From Enorma burkinafasonensis (GTDB lineage Bacteria; Actinomycetota; Coriobacteriia; Coriobacteriales; Coriobacteriaceae): DNA of 64,000 bases. Made by a program: the position numbers and the translations under genes. Location of the stretch: contig NZ_LR597503.1 of the NCBI RefSeq assembly GCF_902150035.1, positions 1-64,000 of the forward strand, in the 5' to 3' direction. Below are positions 46,489-54,603 of the stretch, piece by piece; the first letter of the stretch is position 1, and each line of letters opens with the position of its first letter. Under the pieces are notes generated by a model. That model saw only the letters and a program-made list of their open reading frames with translations. It ran no database searches and was not told the DNA's origin.

Positions 46489-47265
46489 ATGACCAAGTTC
46501 AGCCACGTCATCATCCGCCGCCCCGGCAAGTCGCTCAGCAACGGCATCACGAGCGCCCCCGAGCTCGGCCAGCCCATCTACGAGCGCGCCATCGAGGAGC
46601 ACTACGACTACGAGCACGCCCTCGAGCAGTGCGGCGTCGACGTGACGGTGCTCCCCGCCCTCGAGCAGTACCCCGACAGCTGCTTCGTCGAGGACCCGGC
46701 TGTCATCACCCGCTGCGGCGCCATCATCACCAACCCCGGCGCCGCGAGCCGCAACGGCGAGAAGGACGAGATCGAGCCGGTCATCCGCCGCTTCTTCGAT
46801 GACGAGCACGTCAAGCACATCGAGGCCCCCGGCACGCTCGACGGCGGCGACGTCATGATGGTCGGCGACCACTTCTACGTCGGCCGCTCGGCCCGCACCA
46901 ACGAGGAGGGCATCCGCCAGTTCTGCGAGATCCTCGCCGGCTGGGGCCTCGAGGGCTCCGAGGTCCCGCTGGAGGAGGTCCTGCACCTCAAGACCGGCGT
47001 GAACTACATCGAGAACAACAACATGCTCGTCTCGGGCGAGTTCATCGACAAGCCCGACTTCGCCCAGTACAACAAGATCGTCGTGCCCGAGGAGGAGGCC
47101 TACGGCGCGAACTGCATCTGGGTCAACGACACCGTGATCGTGGCCGAGGGCTACCCGACCGTCCTGAAGGCGGTCCAGGATCTGGGCTACAAGACGCTCG
47201 TGGTCGACACCTCCGAGTACCGCAAGGTCGACGGCGGCCTCTCCTGCCTGTCGCTGCGTTTCTAG
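46489..47265 (+). CDS. NG,NG-dimethylarginine dimethylaminohydrolase (DDAH)
   Basis: A 258-aa amidinotransferase-fold hydrolase. It aligns block by block with Pseudomonas DDAH: MTKFSHVIIRRPGKSL, YPDSCFVEDPAV (substrate-binding Asp and Glu), GAASRNGE, EAPGTLDGGDVMMVGDHFYV, SARTNEEG, VLHLKTGVNY (catalytic His) and the end DGGLSCLSLRF (nucleophilic Cys). At the third catalytic position it has Asp (LDGGD), as in human DDAH1, where the Pseudomonas enzyme has Glu. The expected reaction is ADMA or monomethylarginine + water to citrulline + dimethylamine or methylamine. TTGGAGG precedes the ATG at 46489. The longer frame upstream covers the operator and is rejected. Arginine deiminases are about 400 aa, so that name does not fit. 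Confidence 0.92.
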   Translation: MTKFSHVIIRRPGKSLSNGITSAPELGQPIYERAIEEHYDYEHALEQCGVDVTVLPALEQYPDSCFVEDPAVITRCGAIITNPGAASRNGEKDEIEPVIRRFFDDEHVKHIEAPGTLDGGDVMMVGDHFYVGRSARTNEEGIRQFCEILAGWGLEGSEVPLEEVLHLKTGVNYIENNNMLVSGEFIDKPDFAQYNKIVVPEEEAYGANCIWVNDTVIVAEGYPTVLKAVQDLGYKTLVVDTSEYRKVDGGLSCLSLRF

Positions 47266-47280
47266 CGCTCCCCGTCCGCG

Positions 47281-47316
47281 AGGGCCGGTGCACCGGAAAG
47301 CCGGTCACCGGCCCTT
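47281..47316 (+). terminator. Terminator between the DDAH and antiporter genes
   Basis: AGGGCCGGTG (47281-47290) pairs exactly with CACCGGCCCT (47306-47315) and inner CCGG/CCGG pairing is possible. Its last base is the first base of the second GntR operator. Confidence 0.7.
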
Positions 47317-47331
47317 GTATTCTGTATACAA
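47315..47331. promoter_or_regulatory. GntR-type operator upstream of the antiporter gene
   Basis: TTGTAT-TCTGT-ATACAA has the same 6-bp arms and 5-bp spacing as the site at 46392-46408 but a different spacer. It lies 23 bp before the antiporter start codon, close enough to block initiation. Confidence 0.75.
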
Positions 47332-47353
47332 CCTGTAAGAGATAGGAGTGATC

Positions 47354-48835
47354 ATGGCTCAAGAGAGGGATAGCGCCGCGAGCGTGGGCGCCGACGGCAT
47401 CATCGACCCCGAGGGCCTCGACCTCTTCCGCCTTACCATGATGGTGATCACCGCGAGCATCTGCGGCGGCATCTTCTCGCTGGCCGGCGACATGGCCGCC
47501 GGCGGCGCCAACTCCGGTGCGGTCATCGTGTCGTGGGCGATCTGCTTCATCGGCGTGTTCGCGCTCATGATGGTGTTCAACGGGCTCTCGCAGGCGCGGC
47601 CCAAGCTCACCGGCGGCATCTACGCCTACGCCGCCGCGGGCTTCGGCGACTACGTGGGCTTCAACTCGGCGTGGGGCTACTGGATCAGCGCGTGCCTGTC
47701 CAACGTGAGCTTCGCGCTTCTGCTGTTCAGCGCGCTCGGCTACTTCTTCCCGGCGTTCGAGGCCGGCAACAACGTGCTCTCGATCGTGTGCGCGAGCATT
47801 TTCCTGTGGGTGCTCACCTTCCTGGTGACGCGCGGCGTGAAGGAGGCGGCGGGCATCAACGTCATCGTGACGCTCGCCAAGCTCGTCCCGCTCGGCCTGT
47901 TCGTGCTGTCCATCATCCTTCTGGGCAAGTTCGACGCCGCCATCTTCATGGACAACTTCTGGGGCGAGCCCGGGGGTCCGAGCTTCGGCGACCAGGTGGT
48001 CTCGACGATGATCGCGCTCGTGTGGGTGTTCACCGGCATCGAGGGCGCCGTGGTGATCTCGGGCCGCGCGAAGTACGTGAAGGACGTCGGCCGCGCGACG
48101 GCGCTCGGGTTCATCGCCGTGTTCGTACTGTACCTCCTCATCTCGCTGCTCTCGCTCGGCATCATGCCGCGCGCCGAGATGGCCGAGCTCGCGACGCCCT
48201 CCATGGCGGGCATCCTGGAGCACGCCATCGGGCCCGTGGGCGCCGCGGTGGTGAACCTCGGCGTGATCCTGTCGCTCGTGGGAGCTATGCTCGGCTACGT
48301 CATCATCGCCGCCGAGACGCCCTTCGAGGCCGCGCGCCAGGGCACGTTCCCGCTCGCGTTCGCGAAGACCAACGAGCAGGGCGCCCCCATCGTGACCGTG
48401 CTGGTGAGCTCGGGCATCACCCAGCTCTTCCTCATCCTCTCGGTGATCGCGGCGAGCACCTACCAGTTCTTCTACACCTGCGCGGTCAACACGATCCTGA
48501 TCCCGTACGTGTGCTCGGCCGCCTACTACATGGTCATCGGCTGGAAGAACGAGGGGCTCGACGGCCCGCGCGCCCCCAAGCTCTGGGTCGCGCGGCTCTT
48601 CGGCACCCTGGGCTTCATCTACACCATCTTCCTGGTGTGGTCGACCGGGCTGCAGGGCGTCATGATCACGACCATCCTCTTCGCCCCGGCCATCGTGGTG
48701 TACGCCCTCGGCGAGCGCGGCCGCGGCAAGCCGGTGCTGCCGCTCGCGCACGACAAGGTCATCGCCGCCGTCGTGGTCGTCGTCGCGATCATCTCCCTCT
48801 ACCTGCACTTCACGGGTATCGCGCCCATCGTGTAG
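47354..48835 (+). CDS. APC-family amino acid antiporter (arginine/ornithine type)
   Basis: A 493-aa, 12-13-helix transporter of the basic amino acid/polyamine antiporter group. It has the unwound first-helix motif (TASICGGIFSLAGDMA), GGIYAYAAAGFG and FTGIEGAVVISGRAK, which are seen in ArcD/YdgI-type arginine-ornithine exchangers. Regulated with the DDAH gene, it may bring in arginine or methylated arginines in exchange for citrulline or ornithine. Specificity is inferred. The ATG at 47354 follows TAGGAG; a GTG two codons earlier overlaps that site. A stem (GGCACCCG/CGGGTGCC) follows the stop. Confidence 0.88.
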   Translation: MAQERDSAASVGADGIIDPEGLDLFRLTMMVITASICGGIFSLAGDMAAGGANSGAVIVSWAICFIGVFALMMVFNGLSQARPKLTGGIYAYAAAGFGDYVGFNSAWGYWISACLSNVSFALLLFSALGYFFPAFEAGNNVLSIVCASIFLWVLTFLVTRGVKEAAGINVIVTLAKLVPLGLFVLSIILLGKFDAAIFMDNFWGEPGGPSFGDQVVSTMIALVWVFTGIEGAVVISGRAKYVKDVGRATALGFIAVFVLYLLISLLSLGIMPRAEMAELATPSMAGILEHAIGPVGAAVVNLGVILSLVGAMLGYVIIAAETPFEAARQGTFPLAFAKTNEQGAPIVTVLVSSGITQLFLILSVIAASTYQFFYTCAVNTILIPYVCSAAYYMVIGWKNEGLDGPRAPKLWVARLFGTLGFIYTIFLVWSTGLQGVMITTILFAPAIVVYALGERGRGKPVLPLAHDKVIAAVVVVVAIISLYLHFTGIAPIV

Positions 48836-48842
48836 TCGCAAG

Positions 48843-48924
48843 GGCACCCGAGCGCTACACTGGTTCCAACGGCCGGGTGCCGAGCGCCCGGTGCCGTGCC
48901 CGCGCGCGACCGCGTGCGGGCACG
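48843..48924 (+). terminator. Hairpins after the antiporter gene
   Basis: GGCACCCG (48843-48850) pairs with CGGGTGCC (48874-48881), and a second stem CGTGCCCGC/GCGGGCACG spans 48895-48924. Neither has a T-run. Confidence 0.5.
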
Positions 48925-48958
48925 GGTGTCTGGAAGCACAGGAATCGGGAGGGAAACC

Positions 48959-49762
48959 ATGTTCTGTCCTCATTGCGGCGCACAGCTGCCGGACGGGTCG
49001 GCGTTCTGCGGCAACTGCGGCTCGCCGCTTGCCGCCGCGAACACCGCCGCCCAGCCCGCGGCGCCCAGCCAGCCCGCGCAGGGCGCCCAGCCCGCCGGTG
49101 CCTACCCGCCGAGCGTGCCCCCGCAGGGGCCCGTCGTCGCGGGCGGCCAGGGGCCCAAGCGCCCCTTCCACGTGACGCGCGGCATGACCATCGGCGTGCT
49201 CGCCGTGGGCGTCGTCGCCATCGTCGCGATCGTGCTCGCGGTGACGGGCGTCTTCGGCGGCGGGAAGCGCGGCAGCGCCGAGTCGGTCGCCGACAGTGTC
49301 GAGTCCGTGTACAACGACCTGCTCTCGAGTGACCTCGACAGCGACGCGTGGGCGCGCTTCAGCAACGGCCTGGTCGACCTCATGCATGATGATGCCGTGC
49401 GCGCCGGCATGGAGCAGATGGGCTACGACAGCGAGGAGGAGTTCGGCGAGGATCTGGGCGGCGCTCTGGGCTCGGCGATGAGTTACGCCTCCGGTGCACT
49501 CGACATGGTCGACCTCTCCATCGAGGTCGAGGTCGGCGACCACATGAGCGCGAGCGAGATCTCGTCGATGAACGACAACCTCGACTACATGGGGCTCGAC
49601 TTCGAGATTGATGACGCCTACGAGCTCGATGCGAGCATAACGGCGACGCTGCTCGAGGACTACGGCGGCTACGAGGCCGGCGAGACGCAGTCGCAGGACA
49701 TGGGTTCCACGGGCCTGAGCGCGGTCGAGATCGACGGCTCCTGGTACCTCTGGGGCAACTAG
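48959..49762 (+). CDS. Zinc-ribbon membrane protein
   Basis: A 267-aa protein. It starts with a zinc ribbon (MFCPHCGAQL and FCGNCGSPL, two CxxC pairs in the first 25 residues), has an Ala/Pro/Gln-rich linker, then one membrane helix (about residues 76-102, GVLAVGVVAIVAIVLAVTGV) and an acidic extracellular domain rich in Asp and Glu. The architecture is common in Gram-positive membrane proteins of unknown role. The ATG at 48959 has GGAGGG upstream; the frame further upstream is not needed. It stands alone. Confidence 0.8.
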   Translation: MFCPHCGAQLPDGSAFCGNCGSPLAAANTAAQPAAPSQPAQGAQPAGAYPPSVPPQGPVVAGGQGPKRPFHVTRGMTIGVLAVGVVAIVAIVLAVTGVFGGGKRGSAESVADSVESVYNDLLSSDLDSDAWARFSNGLVDLMHDDAVRAGMEQMGYDSEEEFGEDLGGALGSAMSYASGALDMVDLSIEVEVGDHMSASEISSMNDNLDYMGLDFEIDDAYELDASITATLLEDYGGYEAGETQSQDMGSTGLSAVEIDGSWYLWGN

Positions 49763-49880
49763 CGGCCTGTCGCGGCGAGACGGCGCGAAGGGAACCTGAA
49801 CGATGGGGCGTCGCATCCGCGGCGCCCTTCTCATATCGAGGGCCGTCCCGAGGCGGCCCGCGCCCGGGCCCGCGCCCGCG

Positions 49881-51266
49881 CTACGCCGTGAACTCCCAGC
49901 AGGCGGACGCCTGCGAGAGCACGCGCGAGAGCTGCCAGGTGCGGGCGCTGCGGTAGCTGCTGTTGGGGTCGTGGACGGTGACCATGCCGCGCTCGTCGAT
50001 GCCCGAGAGCACGATGAAGTGGCCGGTCGTGGTGAAGTCGCCGGGGCCCATCGCGCAGATGACCGGATGGCCGGCCCGGAGCGCCTCGGTGACGGCTGCC
50101 GACGAGACCTGGATGCCGTTGCCGTCGATCCCGAGGCCCTCGGCGCCCTCGGACATGAAGCGCCACTCGGTCGCGCCGGTGGGCGCGTAGTTGCCCTCGT
50201 CGGCATAGGCGGCCATGCGCGCTGGCGTGTACGACGTGTCGCCCGTGAGGTAGATGTAGACCATCGTGAGGCAGGTGGGGCCGCAGCCGTTGATGGCGAC
50301 CGTCCCGCCCGCATAGGGCTTGGTGCTCCAGACGGGGTCGATCTGGTAGAGGTAGGGCATCGAGCCCTGCGACCATTCCGTCGAGGGGGTCGAGAGCGGC
50401 AGGCTGCCGGCGTCGAGCGGGGCGATGTCGAGCTGACGCGCCTCGCTCGCAGCATCCGCGCCGACGGGCGCGGCGAAAAAGAGGGCCGAGGCGAGCCAGA
50501 CGGCGAGCGCGCCGCATGCGGAGGTGGCGATGGCGCGCGAAATGCTCACCGAGCCGTCGCCGTGCCCTCCCGACCACGCGCGCGACTGCCGGTGCGAGCC
50601 GTAGCGCGAGGCGCCGGCGAACGAGACGCGGTGGCCGCCGTAGGAGTGGGTGAGGTAGCACGAGCCGCCCCGACGGGACGCGCGCGAGAAGAGACCGCCC
50701 ACCGCGGATCCGATGGCGCCGAGGAGCGCGGCGAGCGCGGCGACGACGGTGCCGGCGACCATGAGGGCGACCTTGCCGGCGCCCTGGGCGCGCGCGGTAC
50801 CCGGGGACCCGCCGCGTGGCCGGCTTCCCGCTGCCGGGCCCGTCCCCGCCCGCGCGCCGCCGCGGCGCCCGTCGCCACGGCGCGTTCCCGCGGGGTTCGA
50901 TGGCGGTCGCGCGCCCGCGGGGCCCGTGGCCGTGCGCGTGCCCGCCCGCGCGCCTTGGGAGGGGCGCTTCCGCGGGGCGGGGGAGTCGCCTGCAGGGAGG
51001 TCCGTCACGCCTGCCCCACCGGCGCGGCGGGGAGGCTTGTCGTCGTAGAGGGTGCCCTGGTGGATGCGACTGCGGGAGGGGGCGCCCGTGCGCTGCCGCT
51101 CGGGGGAGGGGGCCTGCCCGCGGGCCGCGCCGAAGGACGCGAGCCGCGCCGAGCGCGAGGTCGCCTGCCCGGCGGCGCTCAGGGACTCGCGGCCGGGCGC
51201 GGACCTTCGGGCGCCGGGGGCGGAGGGCGGCATGCGGTCGCCGTCGGATCGCCGACGTTCAGCCAT
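49881..51266 (-). CDS. Exported C39-like cysteine peptidase with long basic N-terminus
   Basis: A 461-aa membrane-anchored protein. Residues 1-160 are low-complexity, rich in Arg, Gly, Pro, Ala and Ser, and probably cytoplasmic and disordered. Hydrophobic segments lie at about 164-190 and 240-270, the second ending in a signal-like AAPVGADA. Residues about 300-461 are a peptidase C39-like domain, with NGCGPTCLTM (nucleophile Cys) and TGHFIVLSGID (catalytic His), then an Asp in HDPNSS. Such domains hydrolyse peptides outside the cell, sometimes in peptidoglycan. The start at 51266 follows GGAGGG. The very basic GC-rich N-terminus is unusual. Confidence 0.78.
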   Translation of the reverse strand: MAERRRSDGDRMPPSAPGARRSAPGRESLSAAGQATSRSARLASFGAARGQAPSPERQRTGAPSRSRIHQGTLYDDKPPRRAGGAGVTDLPAGDSPAPRKRPSQGARAGTRTATGPAGARPPSNPAGTRRGDGRRGGARAGTGPAAGSRPRGGSPGTARAQGAGKVALMVAGTVVAALAALLGAIGSAVGGLFSRASRRGGSCYLTHSYGGHRVSFAGASRYGSHRQSRAWSGGHGDGSVSISRAIATSACGALAVWLASALFFAAPVGADAASEARQLDIAPLDAGSLPLSTPSTEWSQGSMPYLYQIDPVWSTKPYAGGTVAINGCGPTCLTMVYIYLTGDTSYTPARMAAYADEGNYAPTGATEWRFMSEGAEGLGIDGNGIQVSSAAVTEALRAGHPVICAMGPGDFTTTGHFIVLSGIDERGMVTVHDPNSSYRSARTWQLSRVLSQASACWEFTA

Positions 51267-51468
51267 CGTCCCTCCTTCCCTTGCGTATCCGCACCATACT
51301 ACCGCATGGCGCCGTGCCGGCATAGGCGTGGGCGCCGCCACCGCGCGCGGTGGGCCGGCGGGCCGCGCCGGATGGTTCGGATGGGCGCCCGTGGGGCATA
51401 ATGGGGGACAGCCGGCGCCGCGCCGCGCTTGGCGCTCGCGCGCGAGCCGCCCGGCGGAAAGGATCGAC

Positions 51469-52413
51469 ATGCCCGCACTCATCACGCACCGCCTGTTTGG
51501 CGAGGAGAGCATCGACGCCCTGCCCCAGGGCATCATCGGCACCGAGGACGAGCGGATCGCCTTCCTAATCGCCAACCAGGGGCCCGACCCCTACTTCTTC
51601 CGCGTGCGCACGCCGCGCCTCGCCTCGTGCATGGAGCTCGCCCGCGCCATGCACCGCTGCCGCCCCTCGCGCCAGTTCGCCGCGCTCCGCGACGGCGTGA
51701 GCCACCTGCAGCGCCATGACGCGGCACTCGGGCGCGCCTTCGCGCTCGGCCTGCTGTCGCACTACGAGCTCGACCGCACGGCGCACCCCTTCGTCTACGC
51801 GCAGCAGTGGGGCGTGCAGGGTACCGACGAGAGCCTCGAGGGCGTGGGGAGCCAGGTCCACGCCATCATCGAGAGCGACCTCGACGTGCTCATGCTCCAG
51901 CTCAAGCGCGACGGCGCGACGGTCGCGGACTACCCGCCCGAGAGCGCGCTTATCACCTCCAAGCGCATCGACAAGGTCGCCGGCACCCTCATGAGCTTCA
52001 TCGGCCTCAAGGTCTATGGCCTCACGGTCGGCGCGGCGGAGTACGGCCGGTCCGTGGCGGACATGCGGATGGCCTACCGCGCGATCGAGCCGGCGGGCTC
52101 GCCGCTCTCGAACGTCATCGACTTCGCGGAGACCGCGGCGCGCGGGGCGTCGCTGCTCGCCTCGCTCGCGCACCGCGTCACGACCGTCCAGCCGTACCGC
52201 GCGGGCAACATGGGGCACCTGAGCTGGAGCGACCCGTTCACCGGCGAGGAGTCGCACGAGAGCTTCCCCGAGGTCTTCGAGCGCGCCCTCGCGGGCTACC
52301 GCGACGCCGCCGCACGCTTCATCGAGTCCGACGACATGGAGGGTCTGACGCGCCACCTCAACTACTCCGGCCGCCCACTCGACGTCTGCGAGGAGTACGA
52401 GCGGGACGAGTAG
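51469..52413 (+). CDS. Zinc-dependent phospholipase C-like protein
   Basis: A 314-aa protein with a Zn_dep_PLPC-type fold. The motif order THRLFGEE, ANQGPDPYFF and GLLSHYELDRTAHPFVYA supplies the His and Asp ligands expected for a zinc phospholipase C/S1-P1 nuclease-type site. No signal peptide is seen, so the action is probably inside the cell. Many Gram-positive anaerobes carry such genes without known substrate. GGAAAGGA precedes the ATG at 51469; the frame upstream runs antisense to the C39 peptidase gene and is not credible. Confidence 0.8.
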   Translation: MPALITHRLFGEESIDALPQGIIGTEDERIAFLIANQGPDPYFFRVRTPRLASCMELARAMHRCRPSRQFAALRDGVSHLQRHDAALGRAFALGLLSHYELDRTAHPFVYAQQWGVQGTDESLEGVGSQVHAIIESDLDVLMLQLKRDGATVADYPPESALITSKRIDKVAGTLMSFIGLKVYGLTVGAAEYGRSVADMRMAYRAIEPAGSPLSNVIDFAETAARGASLLASLAHRVTTVQPYRAGNMGHLSWSDPFTGEESHESFPEVFERALAGYRDAAARFIESDDMEGLTRHLNYSGRPLDVCEEYERDE

Positions 52414-52593
52414 CGCCGGCGGCGCCATGCGGATGCCGCCCGCGGCGGGACGCCGCGCCGTCCGTTACGGAATCATGATGTTCATGCGGGCCGTGCTGCT
52501 CTACCATAGAGCGGTATGGCCCGCGGACGCTGCATGCCGCGGCCTGCCGCCGCGCCCGCGCGCGGCGTCCACATGATCTCGGAGGGGACGGCG

Positions 52594-53844
52594 ATGAACT
52601 ACACCAAGCTCGAGCGCAACTGGGTTATGTACGACGTGGGCAACTCCGCGCTCGTGCTCTTCAACACCTCGGTGGTGCCCATCTACTTCGACGCCATCAA
52701 CACGGCGGCGAACTCCGCCGAGCTCGTGACCGCCTGGGCGAACGCCCAGACCGTCGCGTCGCTCGTCGTGGCGCTCCTCATGCCCATCCTGGGCTCGCTC
52801 GCCGATTTCGCAGGCAACAAGATCAAGTTCTTCCTCGGGTTCTTCCTGACGGGCCTCGTGCTCTGCCTTGCGCAGGCCATCCCCATGGGGGCGATGCCGT
52901 TTCTCGTGGTGTACGTGCTGTGCACCATCGGGCTCAACTCGTCGATGACGTTCTACGACGCGATGCTGCCGGATGTCACCACCGACGAGCGGATGGACGC
53001 CGTGTCGTCGTCCGGTTACGCGTGGGGCTACATCGGCTCGTGCGTGCCGTTCATCGTGTGCATCGCGCTCATCCTGGGCGGGCCCGCGGCCCTCGACCTC
53101 GACATGCTCCTCTGCGTGCGCGTGGCGTTCGTCATCACCGGCCTTTGGTGGCTCGCCTTCACGCTGCCGCTCATCAGGACCTACCGCCAGCGCTACGCCA
53201 AGGAGCTCGCCCCCGGCGAGACCTTCGCGAGCGAGGTGCGCCGCACCATCACCGGTCTGGGCACCACGATGCGCCGCATCGCGAAGGACCGCGCCATCCT
53301 CATCTACATGGTCGCGTTCTTCTTCTACATCGACGGCGTGCACACGGTCATCTCGATGGCGACGACCTACGGCACCTCGCTCGGCATCGACTCGACGCAG
53401 CTCATCCTGGCGCTCCTCGTGACGCAGTTCGTGGCGTTCCCCTCGGCCATCGCCTACGGCAAGCTCGCCAAGAGCCAGGGCACGCTCAAGATGATCATCG
53501 TCGCGGTGGCGGCCTACGTGGTCATCGTGCTGTTCGCCGCGTTCTTTCTGAAGTCGGCTGTCGAGTTCTGGATCCTCGCGATCGTGGTGGGCATGTTCCA
53601 GGGCGGCATCCAGGCGCTCTCGCGCAGCTACTTCGGCAAGCTCATCCCCAAGGAGCGCGCCAACGAGTACTACGGCTTCTTCGATATCTTCGGGCGCTAC
53701 GCCTCCGTGATGGGAACTCTGCTAGTATCTGTCGTGACATCGCTCACGGGGGATGCTTCTTTAGGAGTGCTTTCCATCGGGATCCTTTTGGTCGTGGGCT
53801 TTGTCATGCTCATCCGGCTTTCCCGCATCAAGGGCATGGCCTAG
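52594..53844 (+). CDS. UMF1/Atg22-type major facilitator transporter
   Basis: A 416-aa MFS transporter with 12 hydrophobic segments. The N-terminus (NWVMYDVGNSALVLFNTSVVP), the NSSMTFYDAMLPDVT segment and VGMFQGGIQALSRSYFGKLIP are the signatures of the UMF1/Atg22-like group, implicated in amino-acid or other efflux. GGAGGGG lies before the ATG at 52594. It is transcribed towards queT with 100 bp between. Substrate unknown. Confidence 0.85.
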   Translation: MNYTKLERNWVMYDVGNSALVLFNTSVVPIYFDAINTAANSAELVTAWANAQTVASLVVALLMPILGSLADFAGNKIKFFLGFFLTGLVLCLAQAIPMGAMPFLVVYVLCTIGLNSSMTFYDAMLPDVTTDERMDAVSSSGYAWGYIGSCVPFIVCIALILGGPAALDLDMLLCVRVAFVITGLWWLAFTLPLIRTYRQRYAKELAPGETFASEVRRTITGLGTTMRRIAKDRAILIYMVAFFFYIDGVHTVISMATTYGTSLGIDSTQLILALLVTQFVAFPSAIAYGKLAKSQGTLKMIIVAVAAYVVIVLFAAFFLKSAVEFWILAIVVGMFQGGIQALSRSYFGKLIPKERANEYYGFFDIFGRYASVMGTLLVSVVTSLTGDASLGVLSIGILLVVGFVMLIRLSRIKGMA

Positions 53845-53895
53845 GGGCCGGGCGCGACGGCCCCGCTCGCCTTCCCCGGGCGCTTCGCCTGCGGG

Positions 53896-53932
53896 TATGT
53901 CGGATGCGCATCCAGTAAAGCCCTCCGACATA
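53896..53932 (+). promoter_or_regulatory. Leader hairpin overlapping the queT ribosome-binding region
   Basis: TATGTCGGA (53896-53904) and TCCGACATA (53924-53932) are exact 9-bp arms; the loop contains the alternative hairpin GGATGCGCATCC (53902-53913). The 3' arm ends at the AGAAGG ribosome-binding site of queT. Two mutually exclusive stems next to a Shine-Dalgarno site suggest translational control. It does not match the preQ1-I consensus by eye. Confidence 0.5.
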
Positions 53933-53945
53933 GAAGGTGAATGCC

Positions 53946-54521
53946 ATGAAATCGAATGACGTGGCCCGCATAGGGGTCATCGCCGCCGTGTACGCGGCCT
54001 GCACGCTGATCGCGCTCATGTTCTTGGGCAGCTTGGCGTGGGGGCCCATCCAGTTCCGCGTGTCCGAGGCGCTCTGCGCGCTCGCGCTCTTCACGCCGGC
54101 CGCCGTGCCCGGGCTCACGCTCGGCTGCGCGATCGCCAACGTCGCGAACATCGCGCTCTCGGGCACGGGCATGCTGGGGCTGCTCGACGTCGTGTTCGGG
54201 TCCGCCGCCACCTGCGCCGGCGCCTGGTTCACGTGGAAGATGAGAAAGCGCCCCCTGGTCGCGCTCGCCGGCCCCGTGATCGCCAACGCGCTCATCGTCC
54301 CGGCCTACCTGCCGATCCTGCTCCAGGCCACCGGCTTCTACACCATCCCCTTCACCTCGATCTCGCTCGATGGCGCCTGGCCGCTCATGTACCTCTTCGG
54401 CTTGGTGACCACGGGTGCCGGCGAAGCGGTTATCATGTATGTGCTGGGGTACCCCCTCGCGCAGTCGCTCGCGCGCTCGCCCTACTTCAAGGAGCTCTCG
54501 CCCTTCGGGCGCAGGGCATAA
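53946..54521 (+). CDS. queT: QueT-type queuosine-precursor transporter
   Basis: A 191-aa integral membrane protein of the QueT family (S component of an ECF-type uptake system for preQ0/preQ1 or queuine). The block GPIQFRVSEALCALALFTPAAVPGL and six hydrophobic helices are characteristic. The ATG at 53946 is 8 bases after AGAAGG; an in-frame GTG at 53937 overlaps that site. No other queuosine genes are in the window, so a salvage role is likely, working with a shared ECF energy-coupling module encoded elsewhere. Confidence 0.85.
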   Translation: MKSNDVARIGVIAAVYAACTLIALMFLGSLAWGPIQFRVSEALCALALFTPAAVPGLTLGCAIANVANIALSGTGMLGLLDVVFGSAATCAGAWFTWKMRKRPLVALAGPVIANALIVPAYLPILLQATGFYTIPFTSISLDGAWPLMYLFGLVTTGAGEAVIMYVLGYPLAQSLARSPYFKELSPFGRRA

Positions 54522-54603
54522 GGGCACGTTACCGCCCGCGCGCCCGGGGTGCCGAACGTGCACTTGCGGCCGGCGCCGCGCGCCTGCCGGGAAAGGTCGC
54601 GCC

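Noticed and set aside
46489-47265. Arginine deiminase for the 258-aa hydrolase
   Set aside because: Length and nearly every motif match DDAH; arginine deiminases are about 400 aa with an extra helical domain.
51052-51468. Upstream extension of the phospholipase C-like frame
   Set aside because: Antisense to the C39 peptidase gene and its promoter. A proper ribosome-binding site and conserved N-terminus are at 51469.
53896-53945. preQ1 class I riboswitch before queT
   Set aside because: Expected from the gene family, but the short C-rich stem and A-rich tail of that class are not present. Kept only as an unassigned hairpin.
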